This document shows, piece after piece, positions 32,054 to 44,333 of a DNA stretch of 64,000 nucleotides. The notes under the pieces are model-generated. The model did no database searches, had not been told where the DNA came from, and saw only the letters and a list, made by a program, of their open reading frames with translations. The number at the start of each line of letters is the position of its first letter. Within the stretch, counting starts at the first letter, position 1. The stretch covers positions 62,001 through 126,000 of the forward strand of contig JBBHKE010003308.1 in assembly GCA_037447655.1 (NCBI GenBank), written 5' to 3'. Source of the DNA: Zygnema cylindricum (lineage: Eukaryota > Streptophyta > Zygnematophyceae > Zygnematales > Zygnemataceae). A program made the translations under genes and the position numbers.

Positions 32054-35000
32054 TCATACTTCTGATACCTTCTGCAAGTTTCTGTACTTGTCTTTGAGGT
32101 CAACCTGCCACAATACCACATTCTAAATAAGTTAGAAATTTGCCTTGATCTGCGCTCTCTCTTCTTACTTTCCCTTCAATAAACAAAAATAGCCAGTGAA
32201 TTGCTGGTATTAATCCCGGTGGTTCTATTGTCTACAAATCATATGTCGATATATCAACATTAGGTCTCCAAAAGACCACACATTCAGGAAGCAGTACACC
32301 ATCCATCACTATTATAGTTAGTGAGTTATTAGCGTTAACAATTTATTAGAATTAACTTCACTAAATTATACTTTTTGACGTGGGCCACTTGCTTCAATAG
32401 AGTTATCAAGACTGATTAATGATTTCCGGTCAAAAAAACAGTAACTGGAATCTGAGTGATTAACTCTCGCAGTGATGAGCAGTGTAGCGGAGCAACTTAC
32501 ATAGGTGCGGTCGTAAAAGACATCCGAAAAGTGCTCCTTTATCCTTCTCCATTTCCGGTCAAACCTACATGCCTCAAGCACAGAGTAAAATTAAAACCAG
32601 GATAAGATCCCAAATTCACAACAATGAAAATGCATGCCATACATTGGTGGCGAATTTTCGACAAACATCTGTGAGTCCAGCACATGCAAAGCACAGTGAT
32701 GAAAAAAAAGGAAATTAAACGTGTTTTTATTGACATTTTGACTCATTTTTCTCTGTGCACACTTGTGGGATTATTACTCCAAAAGTTGTGTTGGAAAGGT
32801 TAGATTCTTACCTTTGGACACGTGGGAATGGAGGAAGTGGATTTAAGTGACTAAAAGAAAATTAACACTAAGACAGGGAAGTGTCTTGTATTCTAGGGTT
32901 TGGTTCAACAAATATTCAAATACTGAGGGATGCCAGTCCCTTCAGATTTTTTCTAAAGCAGTACTCGGTATTCTCAACTGTGTACTTGAACTACTGGAAT
33001 ACATTAGAGCAAAGTTGTAGAGATTACGATAAACCAAAAACTGGATATTAGATTTTGATGTCACTTTTATTCCAGCGCTACTTGCCCTTTTTTTGTTCCT
33101 TCTCCGTAACCCAGAAAAAACAAAATCTAAGAAGCCAAAATTCCTTCACACGTTATTGAGGCTATAATACAAAAAAAACATTAAGTAACCAAAAGAAGTC
33201 CAGCATAAGATCGTCAAAATTGTAATAATTTCGTGATACAAACTGGAAAGTAGTGTTGGGTATCGAGTAGTTTCATATCGCGATAATTTCGATATTCGAT
33301 ATATCGAATATCGATCGAGGAAAGTCCTCGATATATCGTACCACAACCAACATAAAACATCATGATATATATCGCAATATATTGTATTTTATAAAATAAA
33401 ATTTTTATTTAATATGTTGTTTTAGCGATAACGACAATTTTTCTGAAACGCGACGTACGACGTGATTTTCGTTCCGTGACTTAAAAGGTAACGCCGCAAA
33501 ATGTAACCGACGAAAAAGTACTAATACTGTAATACTAATTCATATAGTTACTTATTTAATACGTCCTACGGTACAGAACTTCACATATGAAAACTTGAAA
33601 CCCACACTAATTTAGTCAAAGTATGATATGAAAAAAAAAATTGGAGACTGTTCATTTCAGGCATGAATTTTTATTATTATTTTTATTTATTAATTTTTGA
33701 AGTGTACAAAATGAGAATTCTTATTATTATTTTTATTCAATATTTTATGAAGTGGATAAAATGTGATATTTTATTCTTATTTTTATTAATCATTTTTTGA
33801 AGTGTACAAAATGTGAGTTTTGATTATTATTTTTATTTATTATTTTTTAATGTGTATAAAATGTGAACTTTTATTCTTATTATTATTAATTATTTTTTGA
33901 AGTGTACAAATTGTAAAATCTTATTCTTATTTTTATTAATTGGAGTAGCAGTAGCTAGTACTACCTGCTGCAGTAGCACTGCCAGCAGCTAGTACTACTG
34001 GCAGCAGCAGTAGCTAGTACTAGCATCTGCAGTAGCACTAGTTCTGGCTGCAGCGGCACGTAGTTCTAGCAGCTGCAGCTAATCAATTCTCAATTAATTA
34101 GGTTCTCAATTAATCCATTTACAGTTTCCGATTCGCAGTTTCCGTGAAAAAAAGAAAACATCCTCCACCACTTTGACAGCTGTCCTTCTCTTATTCCGAG
34201 AATTGACTAGCAAGATTTTTTTTTTTTTAAGAAGCTTCGATATATCGGCGATACGATATATCGGCTATATAATTTGAAATTCGATATATCGAAACGATAT
34301 ATCGATTATCAGGTACCTGAAATTCAATATATATTGAATATCGGCAAATGGTCCTCGATACCCAACACTACTGGAAAGGCAAATCCTTAAATACCGTAGC
34401 CTTATCAACATGCCTGTCCAGAATAGCGAACCATCCTCTTTAATAAGAGACAATAGCACAATTTTTAGGAAAATATTACCGGTGCTATTAATTAATCATA
34501 GTATCTTCCTGTAAAAGGCCCAACCGCGGGAAACTTCGAGCATACGATTGGTCAGGCGATACTAGTCGAATGAATGTTTGCTCCACTGTACTAATCTGTG
34601 CTACAGTCTCACCACAAAAGCCCTAAAGCTGATTCCAGCAAAACTCAAAAGACTTCAAAGCCCGAATAGACTATCACTTCCCACAGAATTTATGAGCAAT
34701 CTCAGCCATAAACAATGCCAATCTTACAGAAAAAAGCTCAGTGCATTTTCCTATTTATGATGAACATCCATCTGTTTTAAGTGAGTTAAACGGTATGTTA
34801 AACAGGAAACCTCAGTTTTCATAGTTCAGGTTGGCATCTTGCATTGTTCAGATCCTGAGTTTCAGCTTTCATAAGTCATAAAAACAAGAAAATTGTAAAC
34901 AATGACAAATATCTGGCCTAATCTAAGTCCAGATGTTGGTAAAAGAAGGCAAGAAAGGTAGCAAGAAATGAGACAGTGCAATCCCTTTCTAGGATACTTC

Positions 35001-37697
35001 ATAATAGGCGAACAAGATGAAGCAAAAACATTTACTGGCCACCAACCGAGCGCTCAATTCTTCATGACATTGTTGATACTAGAATGTCAAAACTTCCTCG
35101 ACAAGACGAATGCCAGAAAATCACAAAAAAAGCTAAGAAGTGGCAGGTCAAACAAGAGCTTTACTTTGCAAAAAGCACTCACATTGTTACACCGTCTTTG
35201 AGACATTTAATTTCCTGTAAGCTCCAAGCTCTGTTCTTACGCCGGACCTGCAACCGGTTCCTCACTGTATTCGCTCGAGGAGGAGACTCTCTTTCTTTCT
35301 CAAGTGGAGAGAATTGACGCAGGGTGGACGCTTGATAACGAGGTGGAGGCTCCTCGTTGATATCGACTTCACCTTCCGAATCCCACTGATGCCCCAGTAA
35401 AGTGAATCAGCAAAGTTAAGCCCTAAAAGGATTTATTCATTGGACAAGACAACATCCATCCATCCGGCTGTGCCGGGCCAATGCTGGGTGCCCGGGTGAA
35501 TGAGGAAAAAGGGATGAACCTTCTAAGACGAGTACACGTAGGGTTATAGTATTTATACGACTACTTATTTCAATCGAAAAGGGTAGCACATAAATTGGGG
35601 TCACGAAATAAACAGTAAAGAAACGCGGAACACAAAGGACACAAAGGACACAAAAGTTACATGAGCTCGAGAATGAGGGTAAACAACTAAATCTTTATAA
35701 AAAACCAATAAAATTTGGACTTCGGTATAAGAGAAGAAGACCAGCCCAGCTGGTTGCATGAAAAAGTGAAATTTTTGTGAAATAATTGGAACATGTATTT
35801 TCTTTTGTACACCAAAAGAAAATACCCTCATTACAAACATAACTAGGAAACTGAAGATCTACAAACACCAATCAAGCTGAGAATTTGCATGGAAAAACTG
35901 TTCATGTTCAGGCAAAAAGGAAAAAAAATGAACGAGTCTGATTGAAGTGTGTTGACAACTTGACATACAGCATGGCAATTTGGGCTGAACGGACATAGCG
36001 TTGAATTGAGAGTTAATGAAATAGGTCGACAATGGCCAAATCAAGTCCGTCAAGCACCGTTCAAAACGTACATGATCCTGACGAGCCGATGGCTTCCGAT
36101 TTAATGAAATATTTGGAGCACTAGTAGATGTAGGTTGACCGTGAATAACCCTTGGTCGAATAGAATGTCCATTCTCCTCTGTTTGATGTGTAACAGACTC
36201 CCTCTGAACAACAGATGGAGCGCCTGTGTCATTTAAGGGCATTCCGAACTCAGGACATGCATCTGCTTGAACGTGTGAGTTGGTAGAATGAAACCCATCC
36301 CCTCGAGCTGTATCCATCTCTTCTTCTTGCCTCCGTTCATGCCCAGGTTGATGAGTATTTCTGAGAGCCTGGTCCGCAAAATTCAGAGCTTCAGGAAGAG
36401 GGTCGACTCCCATATTCCTTAGTTGTGAAGAAGAATTGCGGAGATCGGCCAATGCAATCGGTGTCTCAATCATGCCTCCTCCCTGATCCTGCACGCTTCC
36501 AAAAGCTTGTTGATCGTTCTTCTCACCCAAATGTGCCATTGATTTGCGTCGGATTTTTTGGCAGAGGGCATCTTTTTCCTTACGTCTTTCATCACCTCCA
36601 GTTGTCCTTGTTCTTTCTTCAAGGGAAACAGATTGTGATGCCTTGTCTGCCCAAGGAGGTGCAGGAACTCGCGACAGTCCTTCAATGCCATTGCCATATG
36701 GGGGGCTGGATATCAAACAGTCACGCTTTCTACTGATGTTAGGATGGGGTGTCTCTTCCGGTCCTTCAGGTTCGTTTAAAACAGTAGGTGAGCCAGGATA
36801 AGCAAACTGGATTTCTTCTGCAGTAGCTTTCGGGAGGTCAGGTAAAACACTCCGACTGGGAAATGACCGACCTATGGGTGAATGTTCCATAGGTTGATTC
36901 CTCTGACTACCCTTACCAAAACTGAAAGATGATCCACTAGAACAAGGGAGTATCCCTGGCCCAATCTGTTTAGGGATTATGTCTAGCGAAGGACTCCAAT
37001 CCTGTGCTCTTTCTGGCCATTCCTGTATCATATTGAAAGCAGTAGGAGGTCTGTAACGACCTTCTTCAACATCACGAGCAGCACGTTTTAGGAATGAATC
37101 GCCAGTCCTTTTCCATTCTGAAGCAATAAATGATTCAAGCAGCTTCTTACACTGTGCCAGCGGATACTTTTTGATTAAATGCTGACAATACTCACTGTTG
37201 TCAAGTGCCTCAGCAAATTCTTCACAAGAATCATTATATTCTTTTTCTTGAGACTCGTCCATCTCGCGAAAATAGCGTTTTTTTTTCCGAAAGAGAGATA
37301 CACACTCCGAAAAACCTCCATACTCGTCCTTCCGCAAATAATACAAAACAGCTTCACGAGCAACGGCTAACTGAAGTTGAAACCAACGCTTCTTACTCGG
37401 TTGTGATTCTGAATCTGAGACACTCTCTGGTTTCAGGAACATGGCAAACTTGGACTTTGAATTGGTTCCACTCATTGTTCTTAACTTCTCCAAAGTCGCC
37501 AAGATCGACACATCAATTCCATGATTAATATAACGATATTGCAGATCCCTCAGAGTAACGAGACGTTCTAAAGTTAAACATTTTGGCGGTGGTAACTCTA
37601 AAAGCAGTTGCTTAAGACAGGGGTATGAGGATACGTAACGCAATATATGATCCCAAAACAGGAAGAGTTCATCTTCAGAAGTATCTATGGAAGTCAT
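32054..37697 (-). CDS. TRF-like telobox Myb protein
   Basis: Four exons, joined by hand, give a 647-residue protein: 37697-36072, 35385-35183, 32564-32501 and 32104-32054. All junctions are GT-AG and in phase. The C-terminus (about residues 594-645) is a single Myb/SANT repeat. It starts RRKNRAWSLQEI, continues FDRKWRRIKEHF, and ends with the telobox VDLKDKYRNLQK. In plants and animals this type of Myb binds double-stranded telomeric repeats. The third tryptophan of the consensus (DKWR) is tyrosine here. The N-terminal 200 residues are helix-rich, as in TRF-like proteins, and the middle (about 230-540) is polar and probably disordered. The start at 37697 (MTSIDTSEDEL) is uncertain; the frame stays open to 37796, and an upstream exon is possible. 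Telomere binding is inferred from the family. Confidence 0.8.
33663..33945. repeat. AT-rich ~60-bp tandem repeat
   Basis: About five imperfect units, each containing TTATTNTTATTTTTATTNAT and GAAGTGTACAAAATGTGA. They lie inside the hAT MITE of the Myb intron. Confidence 0.8.
33950..34075. repeat. AGTAGC/TAGTACT-type tandem repeat
   Basis: Degenerate units such as GCAGTAGCTAGTACTAC and GCAGTAGCACT, directly following the AT-rich array inside the same MITE. Confidence 0.7.
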
Positions 37698-37943
37698 GAC
37701 TACTATGACAAGGGCAAATTGCGTTCTTAAGATTTTCTGACTCCTGTGATCGTAAGAGAAAATGATACTGAGTACAATGATAGGAACAAGCAGCAAATAT
37801 TAGGAATGAGATGGCAAACTCTGGCTAAAATTAAACAAAATCGTTTCCCTTTTGTTTTGCGTCATGCATACGGTCAATGCGGGGGGCCGGGGGGGGTAAA
37901 GTTCTGCAACACCGTGTGTTATTGTTAGCCAAAAATAAAAGCC

Positions 37944-38193
37944 ACACCGTGAATCGTTATTAGACTTATGTACTCTATATCGGCGCCCCAAAATTTTGAC
38001 ATTGATACCCGAAATACAGTGACTGATTCTATTTTATCCGTGACGTTAATTACGGTTCTTGTGAATTAGCGTCAATGGAATTTCCGTACTTATTTCATGA
38101 ATAGTGTGGTGTACGGAATGTGGAAGATTTCACGATTGAAGCGCCTGTAGCGCATCGCGATCAATCACACACCGCTACAAGCCTACCAGGAAT
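37944..38193. mobile_element. Stowaway-like fragment, 5' of the Myb gene
   Basis: Begins CACCGTGAATCGTTATTAG near 37945; the interior has the family's CGGCGCCCCAAAATTTTGAC. No matching right end is seen before the hAT insertion at 38194. The start of the Myb frame is about 250 bp to the left. Confidence 0.45.
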
Positions 38194-38434
38194 CAGAGGT
38201 CGCAAAAGTAAAAAAAAATCATACCCGAAACCGACCGTTTTTTTTTTTCAGAATCTGAGTAACCGACGCCCGACCGAGTTTTGTCACGCTCCAAAATTGT
38301 TAACCGTTAACCGACCGTCGTTTACGAAAAAAAAAAAAACCGAAACTCGATTTCTAGCGACTAACCGTGCCCGCCCGTAACCGAAAAGGTACAAAATTAC
38401 AACGCTCATTGTTATTAACGTTAAGCATTTATTA

Positions 38435-39267
38435 CACCGCGAATCGTAATCATCGTAAATAGATAATTAATGTTATCCATTCCAATGTAGATTTTTTCGT
38501 TTTTTCAAAACAAAGTTGTACTCTACACCGTCGATCGTATTTAGCGTGTTGAACACCTAATTCGGCGCCCCTAATTTTTGACCCTTGAACATTAAATAGA
38601 ATAAATGACGCTATTTAAGGACGTGGACCATAGTTTGCCACGTCTCCTGGCACTTAATTAGAATTAATGACGCTAATTTTTTCTTTACTCTAATAATTTC
38701 TACACGCTAAATACGATCGACGGTGTAGTTTATAAATAACTCTAATTTAGGTTTCTGTTAGTAATAATCATCCGCTTTACCGAATCTGACAAACGTACAA
38801 TTTCACGTCATAATTATCCGATTTCTTATGTACACATAGAGAATCTGACAAACGTACAGTTTCACGTCATTATGACGTTTCCACTACGCGGTTTGTGAAA
38901 ACGTACAATTTCACGTCATAATTATCCAATTTTTAGGTACACATACAGAATCTGACAAACGTACAATTTCACGTCACTATGACGTTTGCACCACGCGGTT
39001 TGTGAAAATGCAGTTACATCATAACGGCATGTATTAAATCATTTTTTGTACTTTTGTCGTTAAGACGGTAAATTTTTGCACGGTCAGACACCGATCGTAA
39101 GCCACACTATTTAAAACTGCACTATTCTAAAGTTGTTAACGTTGATTAAAAAAATACCTTAAATAATGTAAAGAAAAATTTAGAGTTATTTACTCTTTAT
39201 AAGGTTTTTGGGTAAGAATTCGTGGTGACGGAATTAGCGTTAATAACGCTAATTACGATTCGCGGTG
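38435..39267. mobile_element. Stowaway-like MITE (833 bp), nested in hAT
   Basis: Ends CACCGCGAATCGTAAT and ATTACGATTCGCGGTG between TA dinucleotides (38433-38434 and 39268-39269). It contains another MITE at 38526-38725 and shares interior sequence with 7290-7648. Confidence 0.8.
38526..38725. mobile_element. Stowaway-like MITE (200 bp), third nesting level
   Basis: Ends CACCGTCGATCGTATTTAGCG and its complement, flanked by TA (38524-38525 and 38726-38727). Inserted in the 833-bp element, which itself lies in the hAT transposon. Confidence 0.85.
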
Positions 39268-39773
39268 TAGTGTTAATGGAAAATTATGATTAATGATACT
39301 ATTTAATGCAAAGAGACGTGGCAGGTTATAGTCCACGTCTTTAAATAATATTGTTAACTTTATTTTGTGATGTTAATGTTTATTCTCTCGCAAATCTAAA
39401 TTTTTCGCTACAATTTTTCGGACAGGTTTTCTTTCGACTACAATACTATGTTATGAATTATGCAAAGAAGGTAAAGTTTTAATTATGAATGTTTACAAAA
39501 AAAGTCTTAGTTTTTCACATAGAAAATCAATAAGCAAGAAACACATTGTGATGAGCAAAAAAATCAAAACATATTTTGTAGTATCGAATATATGAAAAAT
39601 CAAATCACAACCTTGTCCTATTTTTGACTCTATGATACAAATTCTCAACCTCGAACCTAAAAATTACACAAAATATATAAATCTAAATGTGGTATAAATA
39701 CTTCGCTTTGGTAATTTGGTAAAAATAAACATTCCGGTTTAAGAAAAAAAATAAAAACACTAGAAAATTTGTG

Positions 39774-39874
<101 letters not shown>

Positions 39875-39922
39875 CTAATACTAAAAAATAACAATAATTA
39901 GAAAACAAAACAAAACAAAAAA

Positions 39923-41989
39923 CTATGCATTTAAAAGATCTCGGTTGGATCTAACACATAAAAGATCACTAACAATTGAAGCCGCTAGTGAGCTCCTCTT
40001 TTTTGTTACCGTGTTCCCGGCATCCAAAAAATTGCATTCCGACATGGAACTAGAAGCCGGAATAGCTATAATAGATTTAGCAACACCGACTAGAATAAGA
40101 AACCCTCCATCTTTTGCACGTACATATGATTTCTTTTTCCACCATTGAAGTATGTTAAAGTTCAATCTTTCGTCGTTGGTTAATTTAAAATAAAAATAAC
40201 GTTTCAATTCGTCACTAACGAGCGTTTTTTTGTTGGTGGTAATAAAAACCTCATTTTCGTCATCGCTCTCACCAAAAAATTTGTGGAAACCGTCCATATT
40301 TTGCAATATTTTTCGTTTTTTTGTGATACGTTGAGGACTACCGAAATCAACGTCATCACCAAGGTCGTTAGCAAGTTCTCGAAGTTTGACCCTAGCGCTT
40401 TCAATTTCAGTTTTCGATACCCCAATTATTTCAAGCTTTTGCTTTTGTCGAGGATCTAAGAGAGCCGCGATAATATGATACTCATGAAGGCCCCACTTCG
40501 GTAACGCAGATTTCATAAAAAGTTCTTTCAATTTTTGCAAGTTTGGGGAATCGGCCGGGCATTCTTTTTCACCGTCATTGTAAGATGTTTTTCTTATCTT
40601 ACAATGGTTATGCAGAGACGTTAGTTCAAACAAAACCAAATGTAAAGTTGGTTCTTTTAACTTTTCCAATTTTAGGGTCGCTTCTTAAAACCTTTCCAAA
40701 AATCGAATACGTTCGGTAAGGTGAGTCGTATCGATACAAGAAAAAAGTAACAATTTATTTTTTGCTTGAGCGATTAGTCCTATCTCATTGAATGCATCGT
40801 AAATACTCTTAAGCATTCGGAGCAAAGAATTCCACCGGGTTGCATTTTCTTGTTTTAAAGTGTTTTTCAAATGATTTTGTAAATAACTCTGTTTGAAAAA
40901 CGTGACCAATGATTTACACGCATCTATTAGATCAAAGAATTCAGGAACTTCCACATCGTATTTGTATTTTTTGGAAGTTCCGCTCTTGTTCAAAATCGTT
41001 GTCACAATTGTAGCAATTTTATGGTCCGCGCAAGGTATCCAAGTAAACATACTCGGTAGACCTTCAGTCGCACACATGTTAGAGCCACGGTCGGTCACAA
41101 CAACGCAACGATTTGCCAAAACATCAAAATTGGACAATTCAAAATTGGTCAAACAATTTTTGAAAGTCGTTAAAACATTTTCCGCGGTATGTTTTTCCTC
41201 CGGAAAATGATCGACTTGAAGCGTCCGAGCATGAAGTTTAAATTCTTTGTCAATAAAATGAGCCGTTACTGACATGAATGAGGTTCTTTTTATTGTCTCG
41301 GTCCAGAGATCGGTCGTAAATGCGACGAAAATATTGTTATCAATATTTTCTTTAAGTTTTGGGATGATCAAACTACGAATATCTTTGGCAGAAGATATAA
41401 TGTAGTTTTTTACGCCATTGGCGGACGGGAGTAGTTGGTCGATGTCAACACTTTTGTTGGACGAAACACCAACATCAAATAATGCTTGACAAAATGCTTG
41501 AAAACCTGGGAACAAAAAAAAATACAAAAATAACATACAATTATTAACCATGATCAATAAATAAGGTTTATATCAAAATAACATCATGACAAACCAAATG
41601 ATAATAAAAAAATAAAAATAAGCGTACGAATATAAATTATAGATAAAAAAATAGTGATGAAGCTCAATAATATAAATCTATTAACAAAACAAGTTATTAT
41701 GACATATACATTAACGCCATCCTAAATGGAATTCAAAATAAATCATACCTGAACTGTCAACCGTCGAAAATGGCCGAAGGTCCTCGCAACACATCAACGC
41801 CACCATTTTCGCAATTTTTTTTCGGTCACTTGTTTTCGCCTCCGTTTTTTAAAGAATATTACGAAGAATTCCTCTAGAACTATCCATGTCGCCCGAAGCT
41901 AAACATCAGTGAGTGTTAATTGTTGAAGTACCGTTTGTTTACTTGTATTGATAAACTACGAAACATGTATTACAAGCCACTAAACCTCC
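39923..41989 (-). pseudogene. hAT transposase (BED-type), one internal stop in main exon
   Basis: The main exon 41505-39923 is one continuous frame broken only by TAA at 40687-40685. It holds the RNase-H-like core with acidic residues in TTDLWT and VVTDRGSNM, the CADHKI motif, and at the C-terminus the hAT dimerisation domain (IPASSSMSECNFLDAG, RSSLAASIVSDLL). An upstream exon ending at 41749 (VALMCCEDLRPFSTVDSSG) joins it in phase across a GT-AG intron. Further upstream (about 41989-41897) is a decayed BED zinc finger (ACNTC, then TNGTSTINTH) with an in-frame stop. The element therefore looks recently active but now disabled. These transposases cut and paste elements that carry their termini. 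Confidence 0.85.
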
Positions 41990-42928
41990 CCCCTTTACTA
42001 TTTATTTGTTTGATGTTTTAGTTTCATAGACATGTTCAAAATTTTTCAAACAACTTGAAGTGGCCTTGCTTTCTTTCACTAAATAATACTGAGCAATTTC
42101 ACCATTTTTTGATTTTTGAAGTTCGTTTTGGATTGTAGTTTTAAGAGAAGCGAGAATGCTTTTGTCCATTTTGGTGTATGACTAGGTCTTGTTTGAATTG
42201 TGGTCAAGTTTTTCTAATTTAAATAACATTCCCATTTATCGATTTATTGTTTGAAACATGTGAGTAAGCTAATAATTAGGATTTGTCTTGGGAAATTGAA
42301 GTAATAATTTGATTTCCGCTGATTTATTATCTAATAATGACTACATGTCGCGTGACATTGATATAATAATATGATATATTTGTGAAAACGCGGTATAAAA
42401 CGCATAATTAGCACTTTGCAATAATGTACGATGTATGAGTAAGCCAATAATTACGATCTGTCGCGTTATATTGATATAATAATTTGACATATTTTTGGAA
42501 ACACCACATAAAGTGCATAATTAACACATTACAATAGATTACGATTTTTCGGCCCTTATCTTTTTCTAAGATTCGCGAAATGAATATTGTTAGTACCGTG
42601 TCGGATTTGCGACGCTAATCATGATGCCACATACTTCCACGATACCAAAAGTACAAAGAACAATAATGTTGGAAAAAAAAAGTACAAAATTTTCATTTTT
42701 TTTGGTTTTTTGTTTGACTGACCGTAATCGACCGTTTTCTTTTTTCCTGGTGAGTCAACCGACCGTAACCACCCGACCCCCAAAATTTGGCAACCGAATC
42801 TGTTCCGGATCCGGCGCAGGCGGTCGGTTAACGGTCGGTCATGGTTTCGGTTGACCGTTTGCGACCTCTGCCAGGAATCCAGAATCATGTTGGCTTCAAA
42901 AGTACTCTAGCGGCTATCTCAGTATCAA

Positions 42929-43013
42929 GGTGAAGTTCCATCAGGAAACTCTGTAATTGTACTGCCAACATTACTGCACAGGATGCTACATTCTCAGCCG
43001 AACGAGCATAAGG
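42929..43013. mobile_element. PIF-like left terminus fragment
   Basis: AAGGTGAAGTTCCATCAGG resembles the left end of the element at 148. No right end follows. Confidence 0.35.
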
Positions 43014-43500
43014 CAGAGGTCGCAAAAGTCAAAATTTTAGATACCCGAAACCGACAATTTTTTTTTTTCAAAATCTGAACACCCGAAAGGCCGAAACCCG
43101 ACCGAATAATGTCACGCTAGTTACCCGTTACCCGATACGCGTTTACGAAAATAAAAGTTAGACGAAACTCGATTTCCCGCAACTACCCGTTCCCGAATAA
43201 GTACAAAATTACACCGTTCATTGTTATTAGCGTTAAAGATTTATATGTGTTAATGCGAAATTATAATTAATAGTATTATTTAATGCAAGGAGACGTGGCA
43301 GGTTGTAGTCCACGATTTCAAATAATGTTGTTAACTCTATTTTGTGATTTTTGGCTATAAATAGTAGCGACTTATTAACACTAAAAATGATGAGCGGTGT
43401 AGTGGTACATCTCCCCCTTTGCATAAAAACAATTAGTGTAGCTCTTCTTTTTGCGATTTTGTCTTTTTGCAATCTCTGATCATACGTGCCATGCCACACT
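43014..43500. mobile_element. Left end of a hAT MITE carrying a Stowaway
   Basis: Starts CAGAGGTCGCAAAAGTCAAA, like the hAT element at 38194 and the MITE at 43733. A Stowaway-like MITE (43212-43399) is inserted after GTACAAAATTA. The right terminus is not found; the end given is approximate. Confidence 0.55.
43212..43399. mobile_element. Stowaway-like MITE (188 bp)
   Basis: Ends CACCGTTCATTGTTATTAGCG and its diverged complement ATGATGAGCGGTG, between TA dinucleotides. A relative of its left end occurs at the same place in the hAT element at 38194 (near 38397). Confidence 0.65.
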
Positions 43501-43732
43501 ATATAACATGTAAAAAAGAATACAATATGGTATAAAGTAGTATGATGTAGTATACTATATTTTTTACACTTATCGGCGATAAAATATTAGTTGGTTTCGG
43601 AGGGATATTTTGGGACCACCTCACCGTTCGATAACCGATAATTTTTCGTAGCGGTCTTATTTCGATAATTTTTGACCAGATACACATAACTTCAAAATAC
43701 ACCATATAAAAAACATACAATTTACCAAAAGG

Positions 43733-44191
43733 CAGAGGTCGCAAAAGTCAAAATTTTAGATAACCGAAACCGACATTTTTTTTTTCAAAATCTGAGTACC
43801 CGACGCCCGACCGGGTTATGTCATGCTCCAACATTGTTACCCGTTACCCGAAACGCGATTACCAAAAAAAAGTTAACCGAAACTAAATTCTCGCGACTAC
43901 CCGTGCCCGCCGGTACTGGAATATGTACAAAATTAGTGGTGCATCTCCCTTATACCTTCCACAATACTAAGAGTACAAAGTACAATAATGTTGGATATTA
44001 TAGACAGTTCAAAACCTTCATTTTTTTTCGTTTTTTGTTTGCCCGACCGTAACCGATTTCTTTTTTTTTTGTGAATCACCCGCCTGAATCCGCCCGACCC
44101 CCCCGATTTGGCAACCGAATCCGTTCCGGATCCGACGCGGGCGGTTGGTTAACGGTCGGTAACGATTCCAGTTAACCGTTTGCGACCTCTG
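43733..44191. mobile_element. hAT MITE (459 bp)
   Basis: Ends CAGAGGTCGCAAAAG and TTTGCGACCTCTG. Target copies CCAAAAGG (43725-43732) and CCAAGAGG (44192-44199) differ at one base. Subterminal sequence matches the autonomous-type element at 38194-42870 on both sides. Confidence 0.85.
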
Positions 44192-44333
44192 CCAAGAGGC
44201 AAGAGAATACATCGGCCTTTTATGCCGTTCAAATATCGATATATTCGAACATCGGAAATATCGTGCCGGAAAATAACTGGATGCATAACACTATCCTAAT
44301 TCATACAACCGATGTTTCGAATGATCTAATTGG

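Larger units (their letters stand above)
33251..34370. mobile_element. ATATCG-rich hAT MITE in an intron of the Myb gene
   Basis: Ends TAGTGTTGGGTATCG and CGATACCCAACACTA, flanked by a perfect 8-bp duplication CTGGAAAG (33243-33250 and 34371-34378). Subterminal DNA is full of CGATATATCG words. It lies within the intron between exons 2 and 3 of the Myb gene (32565-35182). Confidence 0.9.

Noticed and set aside
36425-37528. Plus-strand frames opposite the Myb gene
   Set aside because: They have no motifs and are shadows of the long minus-strand exon, which joins in phase with the Myb repeat.
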